DNA of 64,000 nucleotides, from NCBI RefSeq assembly GCF_002261425.1, contig NZ_NEVJ01000003.1, forward strand, positions 3,472,001-3,536,000, in the 5' to 3' direction. The DNA comes from Bordetella genomosp. 9 (GTDB taxonomy: Bacteria; Pseudomonadota; Gammaproteobacteria; Burkholderiales; Burkholderiaceae_B). Positions 8,122 through 16,442 of the stretch are shown piece after piece (within the stretch, counting starts at the first letter, position 1; every line of letters begins with the position of its first letter). Both the position numbers and the translations under genes were made by a program. A model generated the notes under the pieces. The model was given only the letters and a program-made list of their open reading frames with translations. It made no database searches and had not been told where the DNA came from.

Positions 8122-9288
8122 ATGATCCCCGTCGACTTCGACTACCACCTGTTCGGCACGCACGTACGCTTCGGCGAGGGCGCCGCGCATGCCTTGGGAG
8201 ACGAGCTGCGCGCGCGTGGATTGAAGCGCCCGGCGGTCCTGACGCAGGATCGGATCGCCAGCGCACCGCCCTACGTCGCCCTGCTGCGCTCGCTGGACGG
8301 CATGGCCGTGCTGCAGCGCGCCGGCATCCCGGCACATTCCAGTGTCAGTTTAATAGAAACAATGGCGCCGGAAATCGCGGCTTTCGGCGCCGATTGCCTG
8401 GTTGCCGTTGGCGGCGGCAGCGTGGCCGACACGGCGAAGGCCTTGGCCTTGCTGCTGGCGGAAGGCGGACGCCTGGCGGATCATGTGACGGTGTTCCAGC
8501 CGCCGTCGACCGTGTACATACCGCGCCGCATCGAAGCCAAGCTGCCCATCATCGCGGTCCCCACCACCGCGTCCGGCGCGGAGACCACGTCTTCCTTCGG
8601 CGTGCGGGACGGTGGCCATGACAAGCTGATGTTCTGGAACCGCCAGGTATCGGCCGCGGCGATCCTGATCGATCCTCTGCTGAGCCAGGACGTGCCGCTG
8701 GCCACCATGCGCTACACGGCGATGAATGGCGTCGCGCATTGCCTGGAAAGCCTGTATTCGAAAGGCCGGTCCGTCGTGTCCGACGGCATGGCGATGCAGG
8801 GTGTGGCGCTGTTCGCCCAGGCCTTGGGCTCGCCCCTGCCTGAAGAGACGGTACAGCGCCGCCTGATCCTGGCCGCTGCCCACGTCTCCGGCATGGCGTT
8901 GGCGATGGCGCGCAGCTGCCTGCATCACGCCATCTGCCACGTGGTGGGCGCGCGCCTCAATCTGCCGCACGGCCTGGTCAATACCGTCATCCTGCCGCAT
9001 GCCCTGCGTTTCAACGAAACCGTGGCCGGGCCATTGCTGGCGCCCGCGCTGGACTGCGTCAATCGTAGCGGCGCGCGGTCCGCGCGCCGCTACGACAGCC
9101 TGTCGGATTGGCTGGCGCGGACGGCCGACGACCTGGACTTGCCACGCCGCCTGCGCGACCTGGGTGTCCCGGCGGACGTGCTGCCGGATATTGCCGGGCA
9201 TGTGATGACGGAGCGAGGCCTGGCGCTCAATCCCCGGCCTGTTGCTGTCGCGAGCGACGTGCTCGCGATCTTGCGGCAGGCCTTCTAG
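8122..9288 (+). CDS. Maleylacetate-reductase-like iron-containing alcohol dehydrogenase
   Basis: A 388-residue member of the iron-containing alcohol dehydrogenase superfamily. It has the NAD-binding GGGSVADTAKALAL motif near 96-108 and PTTASGAETTSSFGV near 150. The region that binds metal in classical members, DxxxH, reads NGVAH. Maleylacetate reductases carry the same Asp-to-Asn change, and the C-terminal CHVVGARLNLPHGLVNTVILPHAL stretch also resembles that branch. Maleylacetate reductase reduces maleylacetate to 3-oxoadipate in hydroxyquinol and chlorocatechol pathways. It is the first gene of a plus-strand catabolic operon. The true substrate is uncertain. Confidence 0.8.
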   Translation: MIPVDFDYHLFGTHVRFGEGAAHALGDELRARGLKRPAVLTQDRIASAPPYVALLRSLDGMAVLQRAGIPAHSSVSLIETMAPEIAAFGADCLVAVGGGSVADTAKALALLLAEGGRLADHVTVFQPPSTVYIPRRIEAKLPIIAVPTTASGAETTSSFGVRDGGHDKLMFWNRQVSAAAILIDPLLSQDVPLATMRYTAMNGVAHCLESLYSKGRSVVSDGMAMQGVALFAQALGSPLPEETVQRRLILAAAHVSGMALAMARSCLHHAICHVVGARLNLPHGLVNTVILPHALRFNETVAGPLLAPALDCVNRSGARSARRYDSLSDWLARTADDLDLPRRLRDLGVPADVLPDIAGHVMTERGLALNPRPVAVASDVLAILRQAF

Positions 9289-9305
9289 ATACAGCAGGAG
9301 ACAAC

Positions 9306-10193
9306 ATGGAAATCGTCGAAAGCGGCGCCACGCTGGGCGCGCGCATCGAAGGCATGGACCTGGCCCGGCCGCTGTCGCCGGAGGCCTATCGCGCGATAGA
9401 GCAGGCACTGGGCCGCTACGGCGTCGTGTGCTTTCCGCGCCAGCAGCTGGACGCCGTATCGCTGAAGCGCTTCGCGCGGAACTTCGGCACGCTGGAAGTG
9501 AACGTGGCCAATCTTTACCACGAGCCGGATATCCCCGAGGTCATGATCCTGTCGAACATCGTCGAGGACGGCAAGCCGATAGGCCTGAGCGACGCCGGGC
9601 AGGACTGGCACACGGATATGTCGTACAGCCGCACCATCGCGTTCAGCAATGTGCTGTATGGCATACGCATTCCGGTGCGCGACGGCCGATCGCTGGGCAA
9701 TACCGAGTTCTGCAATATGCACGCGGCCTACGATGGCCTGCCGCAGGCCTTGAAGGACGAGCTGGACGGCATGACCGTCACCCACGACTTCAACAAGTTC
9801 TGGGAGATGATGCGGCGCGAAAAAGGCAGCACGCGGCCGCCCTTGACGGAGGAGCAGCGCCGCCGCAAACCGCCGGTTTCCCATCCGGTGTTCCTGACGC
9901 ATCCCATCACCGGCCGCAAGGTGCTGTATGCGAATCCCGGCTATTCGATGCGCATCAACGAAATGACCGAGGCGCGCAGCGCCGAAGTTCTGGCCTTCCT
10001 GTTCCAACACCAGCTGCAGGACAAGTACCGCTATCGCCACAACTGGACCGAAGGCGATGTGTTGATGTGGGACAACATGGGCACCATCCATAACGCGGTG
10101 GCCGACTACCGGCCCGATGAGCCGCGCCTGATCAAGCGCTGCCAGGTCATGGCGGACAAGTATTTTCCGGAGGCGTTCGCAGGACGGACATGA
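9306..10193 (+). CDS. TauD/TfdA-family Fe(II)/2-oxoglutarate dioxygenase
   Basis: A 295-residue oxygenase. The facial triad is visible as WHTDMSY (His-x-Asp, about residues 102-104) and the distal His in GTIHNAV (about 260). The Arg that binds 2-oxoglutarate is in EPRLIKRCQV. The family hydroxylates or cleaves substrates such as taurine and 2,4-dichlorophenoxyacetate. ATG 9306 follows CAGGAGACAAC. It starts 17 bp after the maleylacetate-reductase-like gene, so the pair are translated from one mRNA. A pathway starting with oxidative ether or side-chain cleavage is a reasonable inference. Confidence 0.88.
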   Translation: MEIVESGATLGARIEGMDLARPLSPEAYRAIEQALGRYGVVCFPRQQLDAVSLKRFARNFGTLEVNVANLYHEPDIPEVMILSNIVEDGKPIGLSDAGQDWHTDMSYSRTIAFSNVLYGIRIPVRDGRSLGNTEFCNMHAAYDGLPQALKDELDGMTVTHDFNKFWEMMRREKGSTRPPLTEEQRRRKPPVSHPVFLTHPITGRKVLYANPGYSMRINEMTEARSAEVLAFLFQHQLQDKYRYRHNWTEGDVLMWDNMGTIHNAVADYRPDEPRLIKRCQVMADKYFPEAFAGRT

Positions 10194-10260
10194 TCGCGCG
10201 CTCGGGACGACGAGCGGCGCCACATAAGCGGCCCACGCCGCCTACAACGAGGAGACAGAC

Positions 10261-11295
10261 ATGAAGGTACGAGACATGGCCGGCCGGGCACCGGCAGGAG
10301 ACGCCGTGGCGAAGATGGCCATCGCGGCCGTCTTCGGCATCGCCGCGATGGCCGCGACGAGCGCCGCCGCGCGCGCCGATGACTATCCGTCGCGGCCGAT
10401 ACGCATGGTGGTGGGCTACGCCGCCGGCGGCCCCACCGACGTCATCGCGCGCGTCATGGCCAAGGAGATGACGGAAAGCCTGGGCGCTTCCGTCGTGGTC
10501 GAGAACAAGCCGGGCGCCAGCGCGTCGATCGCCGCCACCGATGTGATGCGCGCGCCGCCCGACGGCTACAAGCTGCTGGTCACGTCGCTGACGCTGAACG
10601 TGAATCCGCTGCTGTATCCCAAGCGCTATGACTACGATCCGGTGAAGGCGTTCGAACCGGTCACCAACTTCGCCAACAACCCGATGTTGCTGGTCACCCA
10701 TTACAACTCGCCGTACAAGGACCTGCCCAGCTTGATCGCGGACGCCAAGGCGCATCCCGGCAAGCTGACGTTCGGTTCGTCGGGCGTGGGCGGTTCGGCC
10801 CACCTGGCCGCCGAAATGCTGGCGACCGAAGCCGGGATCAAGATGGTCCACGTGCCCTTCAAGGGCAACGGCCCGGCCCTGCAGGAGATGGTGGCGGGGC
10901 GCATCAGCTTCATGTTCTACCCCAGCGTGGGCATCGCCAACTATGTCGCCGCCAAGCAGTTGCGCGTGCTGGCCGTGGGCACGGACAAGCCGGAGAAAGA
11001 CTTTCCCGGCGTCCCCACCATGGACAGCCTGGGCTACAAGGGCTTTGAGCAGGGCGCGCCCTGGGTGGGCATGCTGGCGCCGGCCGGCACGCCCAAGGCC
11101 ATCGTCGACAAGCTGAACAAGGCGGCCGTGGACGCGCTGGCCAAGCCCGCCGTGCGCGAACAGCTGGCGCAACTGGGCGCCGTGGTGGTCGCAGACAGCC
11201 CGGCGCACTTCCGCCAGTTCCTGATCGAGGACAAGGCGCGCTGGGCGGACGTCATCAGGAAGGGCAACGTGACCGCCGACGATTCGGGAAATTGA
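10261..11295 (+). CDS. Bug-family tripartite tricarboxylate transporter receptor
   Basis: A 344-residue periplasmic solute-binding protein with a long signal region (residues 1-39, ending ARAD) and the Bug hallmark YPSRPIRMVVGYAAGGPTDVIARVMAKEM. Further Bug motifs are DGYKLLVTS, HVPFKGNGPALQEMVAGRISFMF and VGTDKPEKDFPGVPTM. Bug proteins bind carboxylates and small aromatics with high affinity. No TctA/TctB membrane genes are nearby. The ribosome-binding site is GAGGAGACAGAC. Its place inside the catabolic operon suggests it binds the pathway substrate. Confidence 0.92.
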   Translation: MKVRDMAGRAPAGDAVAKMAIAAVFGIAAMAATSAAARADDYPSRPIRMVVGYAAGGPTDVIARVMAKEMTESLGASVVVENKPGASASIAATDVMRAPPDGYKLLVTSLTLNVNPLLYPKRYDYDPVKAFEPVTNFANNPMLLVTHYNSPYKDLPSLIADAKAHPGKLTFGSSGVGGSAHLAAEMLATEAGIKMVHVPFKGNGPALQEMVAGRISFMFYPSVGIANYVAAKQLRVLAVGTDKPEKDFPGVPTMDSLGYKGFEQGAPWVGMLAPAGTPKAIVDKLNKAAVDALAKPAVREQLAQLGAVVVADSPAHFRQFLIEDKARWADVIRKGNVTADDSGN

Positions 11296-11335
11296 CCATG
11301 CGGCCCGGATCCCCTCGCCCCGAGGATGGCGCACC

Positions 11336-12589
11336 GTGAGCGGCATCGCGCTGGACGATTGCTACTCCGTCGACCGGCTGCGGGCGGCCGCGCGCGCGCG
11401 CCTGCCCGCGCCCGTGTTCGACTTCTTCGAAGGCGGCGCGGAAGACGAGGTCACCTTGCGCGACAACGTGGACGCGTTCCGCCGCGTCCGCCTGTTGCCG
11501 CGGGTGCTGCGCGATGTGTCGCGGGTCGACCCGAGCGCGATGCTGCTGGGCCGGCGCGCGCAGCTGCCGCTGGCCATCGGGCCCACCGGCGCGGTCGGTT
11601 TCGGCTGGCGCGGCGGCGACGTGGCGCTGGCGCGTGCCGCAGCCCGGCTGGAGCTGCCCTACGCGCTATCGACGTCGGCGACGGCGTCCATCGAGGAAAT
11701 CGCCGAACAGGCGCCGGGCCGGCTCTGGTTCCAGGCTTATATCCTGCAGGACAAGGCCAGGCTGGACGCGTTGATCGGCCGCGCGCTGGCGGCCGGCTAT
11801 GAAGGCCTGGTCATCACTGTAGACCTGCCCGTGGGCGGCAAGCGCGAGCGCGACCTGGCGCATGGGCTGGGCTTTCCGATGAAGATCACGCCGCGCAATT
11901 TCTGGCAGTTCGCGCGTCGTCCTGCGTGGTCGCTGGACATGCTGGTACGCCGGCCGCCCGTCATGCCCAGTCTGGCCGGCATGAAGAAAGTCGAAAGCAA
12001 CCGCAAGGCCATGCAGTCCGTGGCGGGCCGCAATTACGATCCCGCCTTCGACCTGGCCGCGCTGGCGCGCATCCGCAACCGCTGGCCGCGCATGCTCATC
12101 GTCAAGGGCGTGGTGCATCCCGCCGACGTCGACGCCATCGTCGCATTGGGCGCGGACGCCCTGGTGGTGTCCAACCATGGCGGACGCCAGCTCGATACCG
12201 GTATCGCCACGCTGGACGCCCTGCCCGCCGTCGTGGCGGCGGCGCGGGGCCGGGTGCCGGTGCTGCTGGATGGCGGCGTGCGGCGCGGCAGCGACGTCTA
12301 CAAGGCGCTGGCGCTGGGCGCGGCGGGCGTGCTGACGGGGCGCGCGACGCTGTATGGCGTGCTGGCCGGCGGCCAGGCGGGCGTGCAGCGCGCGCTGCAC
12401 ATCCTGGCCGACGAACTGGCGCGCACCATGCAGCTGTGCGGCACGCCGACGTTGGCGGGTATTTCGCGCGATGTCCTGCGCATGCCGGACGCCCTGACCA
12501 TGCCCTGGGCCGCGTCCGCCCTGGCATGTGCCGAAGCACCGCGGCAGCCGCCGGATGCCGCGCACCGTTACGCCAAGGAGCTGGAATGA
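11336..12589 (+). CDS. FMN-dependent alpha-hydroxyacid dehydrogenase (mandelate/lactate type)
   Basis: A 417-residue enzyme of the FMN alpha-hydroxyacid oxidase family. It has YSVDRLRAAARARLPAPVFDFFEGGAEDE at the N-terminus and the catalytic SNHGGRQLD motif near 278, followed by PVLLDGGVRRGSDVYKALALGA. These enzymes oxidise L-lactate, mandelate or glycolate to 2-oxo acids. A GTG start at 11336 is the only start that fits the family N-terminus. The stop overlaps the next start (ATGA). It probably acts on a hydroxy acid produced in the pathway. Confidence 0.92.
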   Translation: MSGIALDDCYSVDRLRAAARARLPAPVFDFFEGGAEDEVTLRDNVDAFRRVRLLPRVLRDVSRVDPSAMLLGRRAQLPLAIGPTGAVGFGWRGGDVALARAAARLELPYALSTSATASIEEIAEQAPGRLWFQAYILQDKARLDALIGRALAAGYEGLVITVDLPVGGKRERDLAHGLGFPMKITPRNFWQFARRPAWSLDMLVRRPPVMPSLAGMKKVESNRKAMQSVAGRNYDPAFDLAALARIRNRWPRMLIVKGVVHPADVDAIVALGADALVVSNHGGRQLDTGIATLDALPAVVAAARGRVPVLLDGGVRRGSDVYKALALGAAGVLTGRATLYGVLAGGQAGVQRALHILADELARTMQLCGTPTLAGISRDVLRMPDALTMPWAASALACAEAPRQPPDAAHRYAKELE

Positions 12590-13044
12590 ACGACACGATC
12601 AGCCTGTGCCGCAATCAGGTCATGGGCTTCTTTCGCGACCTGGACGACAATGCCTACGACAGCCTGGTCGGCCGCATGACGCCGGATGGCATATGGCATC
12701 GCCAGGGCAAGATCCTGAACGGCCGTGCGGACGTATTGCGGGCACTGTCGGCGCGATCGCCGACCATGCGCATCCATCACCTGATCAGCAACCTGTACGC
12801 CGACCAGGCGGACGAGCGGCGCTGCGTCATGCGCGGCTATATGCTGGTGGTGCGCCATGATTCCGGCCGCCCGCTGCAAGGCCCCGCGCCGCTGTCCGGG
12901 ATCGAGAACATCCGTACGACGCATATCGAGCTGGTGCGCCTGGACGACGCCTGGCTGATCGCCCGCATGCGCAACGACGAACCGAGCTTCGCGATGCAGG
13001 CCCAGGCCAGCGAGGCCCAGACCATCACGAGGAACACGCAATGA
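12586..13044 (+). CDS. SnoaL-like / NTF2-fold protein
   Basis: A 152-residue protein with a cone-shaped NTF2-like fold: helix (VMGFFRDLDDNAYDSLVGRMTPDGIWHRQGK), then the strand pattern ending HIELVRLDDAWLIARMRND. Members include small hydratases, isomerases and oxygenase beta subunits. Here there is no alpha-subunit partner, so a hydratase, isomerase or binding role is more likely. The start overlaps the previous gene by ATGA, and the stop overlaps the next start by ATGA, showing tight coupling in the operon. Confidence 0.7.
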   Translation: MNDTISLCRNQVMGFFRDLDDNAYDSLVGRMTPDGIWHRQGKILNGRADVLRALSARSPTMRIHHLISNLYADQADERRCVMRGYMLVVRHDSGRPLQGPAPLSGIENIRTTHIELVRLDDAWLIARMRNDEPSFAMQAQASEAQTITRNTQ

Positions 13045-13802
13045 AGTGGATACGCTATACGCAGGCGGGCCGCACCGGCTACGGCATCCTGGAAGGCGAG
13101 CGCATCGCCGCCGTGCGCGGCGATCCCTTCCAGGGATATGAGAAAACCGGCGAAACCGTCCGCCTGGACGACGTGCGCCTGGAAGTACCGGTAGTGCCTC
13201 CCACCTTCTACTGCGTGGGCCTGAACTACGTCACGCACATCGGCACCGAAGGCCTGAAGATTCCCACGCAGCCGGACGTGGGCTACCGCGCCAACAACGC
13301 GCTGCTGGCGCATGGGCAGGACGTCGTCATGCCCGCCGACGCCACCAAGGTTCATTATGAAGGCGAGCTGGTGGTGGTGATCGGCAAGAAGACGCGCAAC
13401 GTCAGCGAGGCGGAAGCACGCCGCTGCGTGCTCGGCTACACCATCGGCAACGACGTCAGCGAACGGGTGTGGCAGGGTTCGGACCGCACATTCTGGCGCG
13501 CCAAGAACAGCGATACCTTCAAGCCCATGGGGCCTTGGATAGAAACCCAGGCCGATGTGGACGCGATGGAAACCGTGGTGCGGCTGAACGGCGAGGAACG
13601 CACGCGGTTTCGCACCGACGATATGCTGTTCGGCATCGACCGGTTCATCAGCACGATGAGCCGTTACCTGACCTTGTACCCCGGCGACATCCTGTGGATG
13701 GGGACCGACGGACATTCGCCGGACCTGCGCGACGGCGACGTGGTCGATATCTCCATCACCGGACTGGGCACGTTGACGAATCGCTTCGTACGGGCAAAAT
13801 AG
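13041..13802 (+). CDS. Fumarylacetoacetate hydrolase (FAH) family protein
   Basis: A 253-residue FAH-fold enzyme. The metal-binding acidic residues are seen in HYEGELVVVIGKK (about 108-120) and GYTIGNDVSERVWQ (about 131-146). The substrate lid motif SDTFKPMGPWI follows, then YPGDILWMGTD near the end. The family includes hydrolases of acylpyruvates, decarboxylases and hydratases of 2-oxo-hept-3-ene-1,7-dioate. It is translationally coupled to the SnoaL-like gene. It probably cleaves or hydrates a ring-cleavage intermediate. Confidence 0.88.
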   Translation: MKWIRYTQAGRTGYGILEGERIAAVRGDPFQGYEKTGETVRLDDVRLEVPVVPPTFYCVGLNYVTHIGTEGLKIPTQPDVGYRANNALLAHGQDVVMPADATKVHYEGELVVVIGKKTRNVSEAEARRCVLGYTIGNDVSERVWQGSDRTFWRAKNSDTFKPMGPWIETQADVDAMETVVRLNGEERTRFRTDDMLFGIDRFISTMSRYLTLYPGDILWMGTDGHSPDLRDGDVVDISITGLGTLTNRFVRAK

Positions 13803-13827
13803 AAAGCCCCTTCATCCGGAGACCGCC

Positions 13828-14814
13828 ATGCGCGCTGCCCTCTATTCCAGGAACGGACCCGCGCGGGACGTCCTGCAGGTGACCGACCTTCCGACGCCGG
13901 AACCCGGCCCGGGGGAAGTGCGAGTGAAGCTCGCCGTCTCCGGCGTGAATCCTTCGGACGTGAAATCCCGCGCCGGCAGCCGTCCGGTGACGCAAGGCTA
14001 TGTGGTGCCGCACAGCGATGGCGCCGGCGTGATCGACCGCGTGGGCGGCGGCGTGGCGCAGGGCCGGGTGGGCGAACGCGTGTGGATATGGAACGGCCAG
14101 TGGCAACGTCCCATGGGCACGGCCGCCGAGTACATCGTCCTGCCTGCGGCCCAGGCGGTGCCCCTGCCCGGGGACGTGAGCTTCGAGGCCGGCGCATGCA
14201 TGGGCATTCCCGGGCTGACCGCGATGCATGGCGTGATGCTGCTGGGCGACCTGGCGGGCAAGACCGTGCTGGTGACGGGCGGCGCGTCGGGCGTGGGCTA
14301 CTACGCGGCGCAGATGGCGCGCCTGCGCGGCGCCCGGGTCATCACCACGGTCGGATCCGTGGAAAAGGCGGGCGTGCTGGAAAAGGCCGGCATCGCGGAC
14401 AACATCCTGTACAAGCAGGAATCCGTGCCGGACCGACTGCTGGAGATGACCGGCGGCCGGGGCGTGGACGCCATCATCGATATGGATTTCTCCACCACCG
14501 CGGCCCTGGTGCCGGCGGGCGCGGTGGCGCCGCATGGCGTGATCGCGGTGTACGGGTCGAATCAGCGCGGCGATATCCCCTTGAACTTCGGTGCGTGGCT
14601 GCCGCGTTCGCTGGGCCTGCACTTCTACCTGGTCTACGACCTGCTGCCCGAACAGCGGCGGCAGACCGTCGATGCGCTGGATGCGCTCCTGCGCGGGAAC
14701 GCGCTATCGCATCTGGTGGCGCCTGCGTATGCGCTGGATGACATCGCCGACGCGCACGAAGCGGTGGAGTCGGGACGCATCGTCGGCAACGTGGTGGTGG
14801 CCCTGCCGGCGTAG
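13828..14814 (+). CDS. NADPH:quinone oxidoreductase-like MDR protein
   Basis: A 328-residue zinc-less medium-chain reductase. The N-terminal GroES-like domain has VTDLPTPEPGPGEVRVKLAVSGVNPSDVKSRAG. The NADP-binding motif VLVTGGASGVGYYAAQMARLRGARVI starts near 150. No structural-zinc cysteines are present. It is the last gene of the operon, 25 bp after the FAH gene, and ends 7 bp from the convergent LuxR gene. The substrate is probably a quinone or enone in the same pathway. Confidence 0.88.
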   Translation: MRAALYSRNGPARDVLQVTDLPTPEPGPGEVRVKLAVSGVNPSDVKSRAGSRPVTQGYVVPHSDGAGVIDRVGGGVAQGRVGERVWIWNGQWQRPMGTAAEYIVLPAAQAVPLPGDVSFEAGACMGIPGLTAMHGVMLLGDLAGKTVLVTGGASGVGYYAAQMARLRGARVITTVGSVEKAGVLEKAGIADNILYKQESVPDRLLEMTGGRGVDAIIDMDFSTTAALVPAGAVAPHGVIAVYGSNQRGDIPLNFGAWLPRSLGLHFYLVYDLLPEQRRQTVDALDALLRGNALSHLVAPAYALDDIADAHEAVESGRIVGNVVVALPA

Positions 14815-14821
14815 CACCGGT

Positions 14822-15385
14822 TCAATCGTCGTCCGGCCACATCAGCTTGCCGGCCAGTCCGGAAAACGTCGTGGCGGAGAACTTGGCCATCAGGCGAGAC
14901 CGGTACATCTCGACCGTGCGAGGGCTCAGGTTGAGTTGCCGCGCGACCATTTTGCTGGTCTGGCCCTCGGCGATCAGCAGCGCGATTTCGCGCTCGCGGT
15001 CGCTGAGATCGGGCGTCACGGGATGCCGCGTGCTCAAGTCCTCGAAGGTCCAGATGCACAGCGCCAGCGGTTCGGCCGGCGTCAACGACCGGCCGATCAG
15101 CCGGCACCAGAACAGGTCGCCGTCCAGGCGTTTCATGATGCGTTCGCAGGCGTAGACGCCGTGGGCGTTCATCGCCGTCCTGGCGCCGTCGGTGGCGCGC
15201 ACCGCGTCGCGCCGGGCCGGATACAGCGCGTCGAAGCTGGTTTCGTTCAGCGTGCCCGGGGGATATCGGAAGATTGCTTCCAGGCGCGCGTTCGCCTGTT
15301 GGATGATGCGCCAGCGCGCCACGCACAAGCCGGCGGGGGCCAGCATGAAGGCCTGTCGATAATCGAGCTGCGGCTGCACATCCAT
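14822..15385 (-). CDS. PAS domain LuxR-type transcriptional regulator
   Basis: A 187-residue regulator. Residues about 10-115 resemble a PAS sensor (APAGLCVARWRIIQQANARLEAIFRYPPGTL). Residues 123-180 form a LuxR helix-turn-helix: LSDREREIALLIAEGQTSKMVARQLNLSPRTVEMYRSRLMAKF. No receiver domain is present, so it probably senses a ligand or redox signal directly. It is convergent with the catabolic operon and lies upstream of a Bug gene in the same direction. The target is unknown. Confidence 0.85.
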   Translation of the reverse strand: MDVQPQLDYRQAFMLAPAGLCVARWRIIQQANARLEAIFRYPPGTLNETSFDALYPARRDAVRATDGARTAMNAHGVYACERIMKRLDGDLFWCRLIGRSLTPAEPLALCIWTFEDLSTRHPVTPDLSDREREIALLIAEGQTSKMVARQLNLSPRTVEMYRSRLMAKFSATTFSGLAGKLMWPDDD

Positions 15386-15436
15386 GCGGCCTCCCGGAAT
15401 CGCGCCGGCGCGGCGCGTAAGCCGAAATCTACGCCA

Positions 15437-16417
15437 CTAGTCGCCGGTCGTGATATGCGCCTTCTGTATGATTTCTCGCGCCGTTTCGATCTCGCGGCCC
15501 AGGAATTTGGCGTAGTCGTCCGCCGTTCCGCCGACGGGTTCGAAGCCCAGGTCGACGATGTGGCGGGCGACGTCGGGCGTCTTCAGGCGGGCACCGAAGC
15601 CGGCGGCCAGCTTGCGGATCACCGCGTCGGGCACACCCTTGGGCGCGATCACGCCATAGGAGATCACGCCGGCCACTTCGGGTACGCCCGCTTCCGCGAA
15701 TGTCGGAACATCGGGCAGCGAGGCGAGTCGGTGCGCGCCGGTCACCGCCAGGGCGCGGAGCCGGCCGGATTGGATATGCGGCAGCACGGTGGAGGGCGCG
15801 GAGAAATTGACCTGGGTTTCGCCGGCCACCACCGCCATGACCGAAGGCGCGCCGCCGCGGTAAGGCACGTGGACCAGGCCCGCGCCCGTCACCATGTTGA
15901 ACTGTTCGCCCGCCAGGTGCAGCGCCGTGCCGTTGCCGGCGGAGCTGAAATTGAAGCGCCCGGGATGGGCCTTGGCCATCGCGACCAACTCGGCGACGCT
16001 GCGAGCCGGCACGTCCTTGTTCACCGACAGCACGATGGGGGACGTGGCCGCCAGGATCACCGCGCGAAAATCCTTGCGCGTGTCATACGGCAGCTTGCTG
16101 CCCAGCAAGGTCGCGTTGATGGGAAACGCGCTGTCCACCACGCCCAGGGTATAGCCGTTCGGCTGCGCCGTGGCGACGACGTTGGTGCCGGCGACCGATG
16201 CGCCGCCGGCGCGGTTTTCAACGATGATGCGATCGCCCAGGCCGCCGCCCGGGGTGCTGGCCAGCAGGCGGGCGATGACATCGGAAGCGCCGCCCGGCGC
16301 ATAGGGGACGACGATGCGTATCGGCTGGGCCGGGAAATCGTCGGCGGCATGCGCGGGCGCGCCGGCCGCGGCGGATAGCGCCAGGGCGGCGCCGAGCAGA
16401 GCGGTACGCGGAATCAT
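15437..16417 (-). CDS. Bug-family tripartite tricarboxylate transporter receptor
   Basis: A 326-residue periplasmic binding protein. It has a signal peptide (residues 1-24, ending AHA), then FPAQPIRIVVPYAPGGASDVIARLLA, HVPYRGGAPSVMAVVAGETQVNF and LAVTGAHRLASLPDVPTFAEAGV. It is the last gene of a minus-strand cluster with two enolase-superfamily genes, 25 bp after the first of them, so it likely binds the sugar acid or hydroxy acid they use. Confidence 0.92.
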   Translation of the reverse strand: MIPRTALLGAALALSAAAGAPAHAADDFPAQPIRIVVPYAPGGASDVIARLLASTPGGGLGDRIIVENRAGGASVAGTNVVATAQPNGYTLGVVDSAFPINATLLGSKLPYDTRKDFRAVILAATSPIVLSVNKDVPARSVAELVAMAKAHPGRFNFSSAGNGTALHLAGEQFNMVTGAGLVHVPYRGGAPSVMAVVAGETQVNFSAPSTVLPHIQSGRLRALAVTGAHRLASLPDVPTFAEAGVPEVAGVISYGVIAPKGVPDAVIRKLAAGFGARLKTPDVARHIVDLGFEPVGGTADDYAKFLGREIETAREIIQKAHITTGD

Positions 16418-16442
16418 CGCGGGTCTCCTGGTGGGTGTCGGG

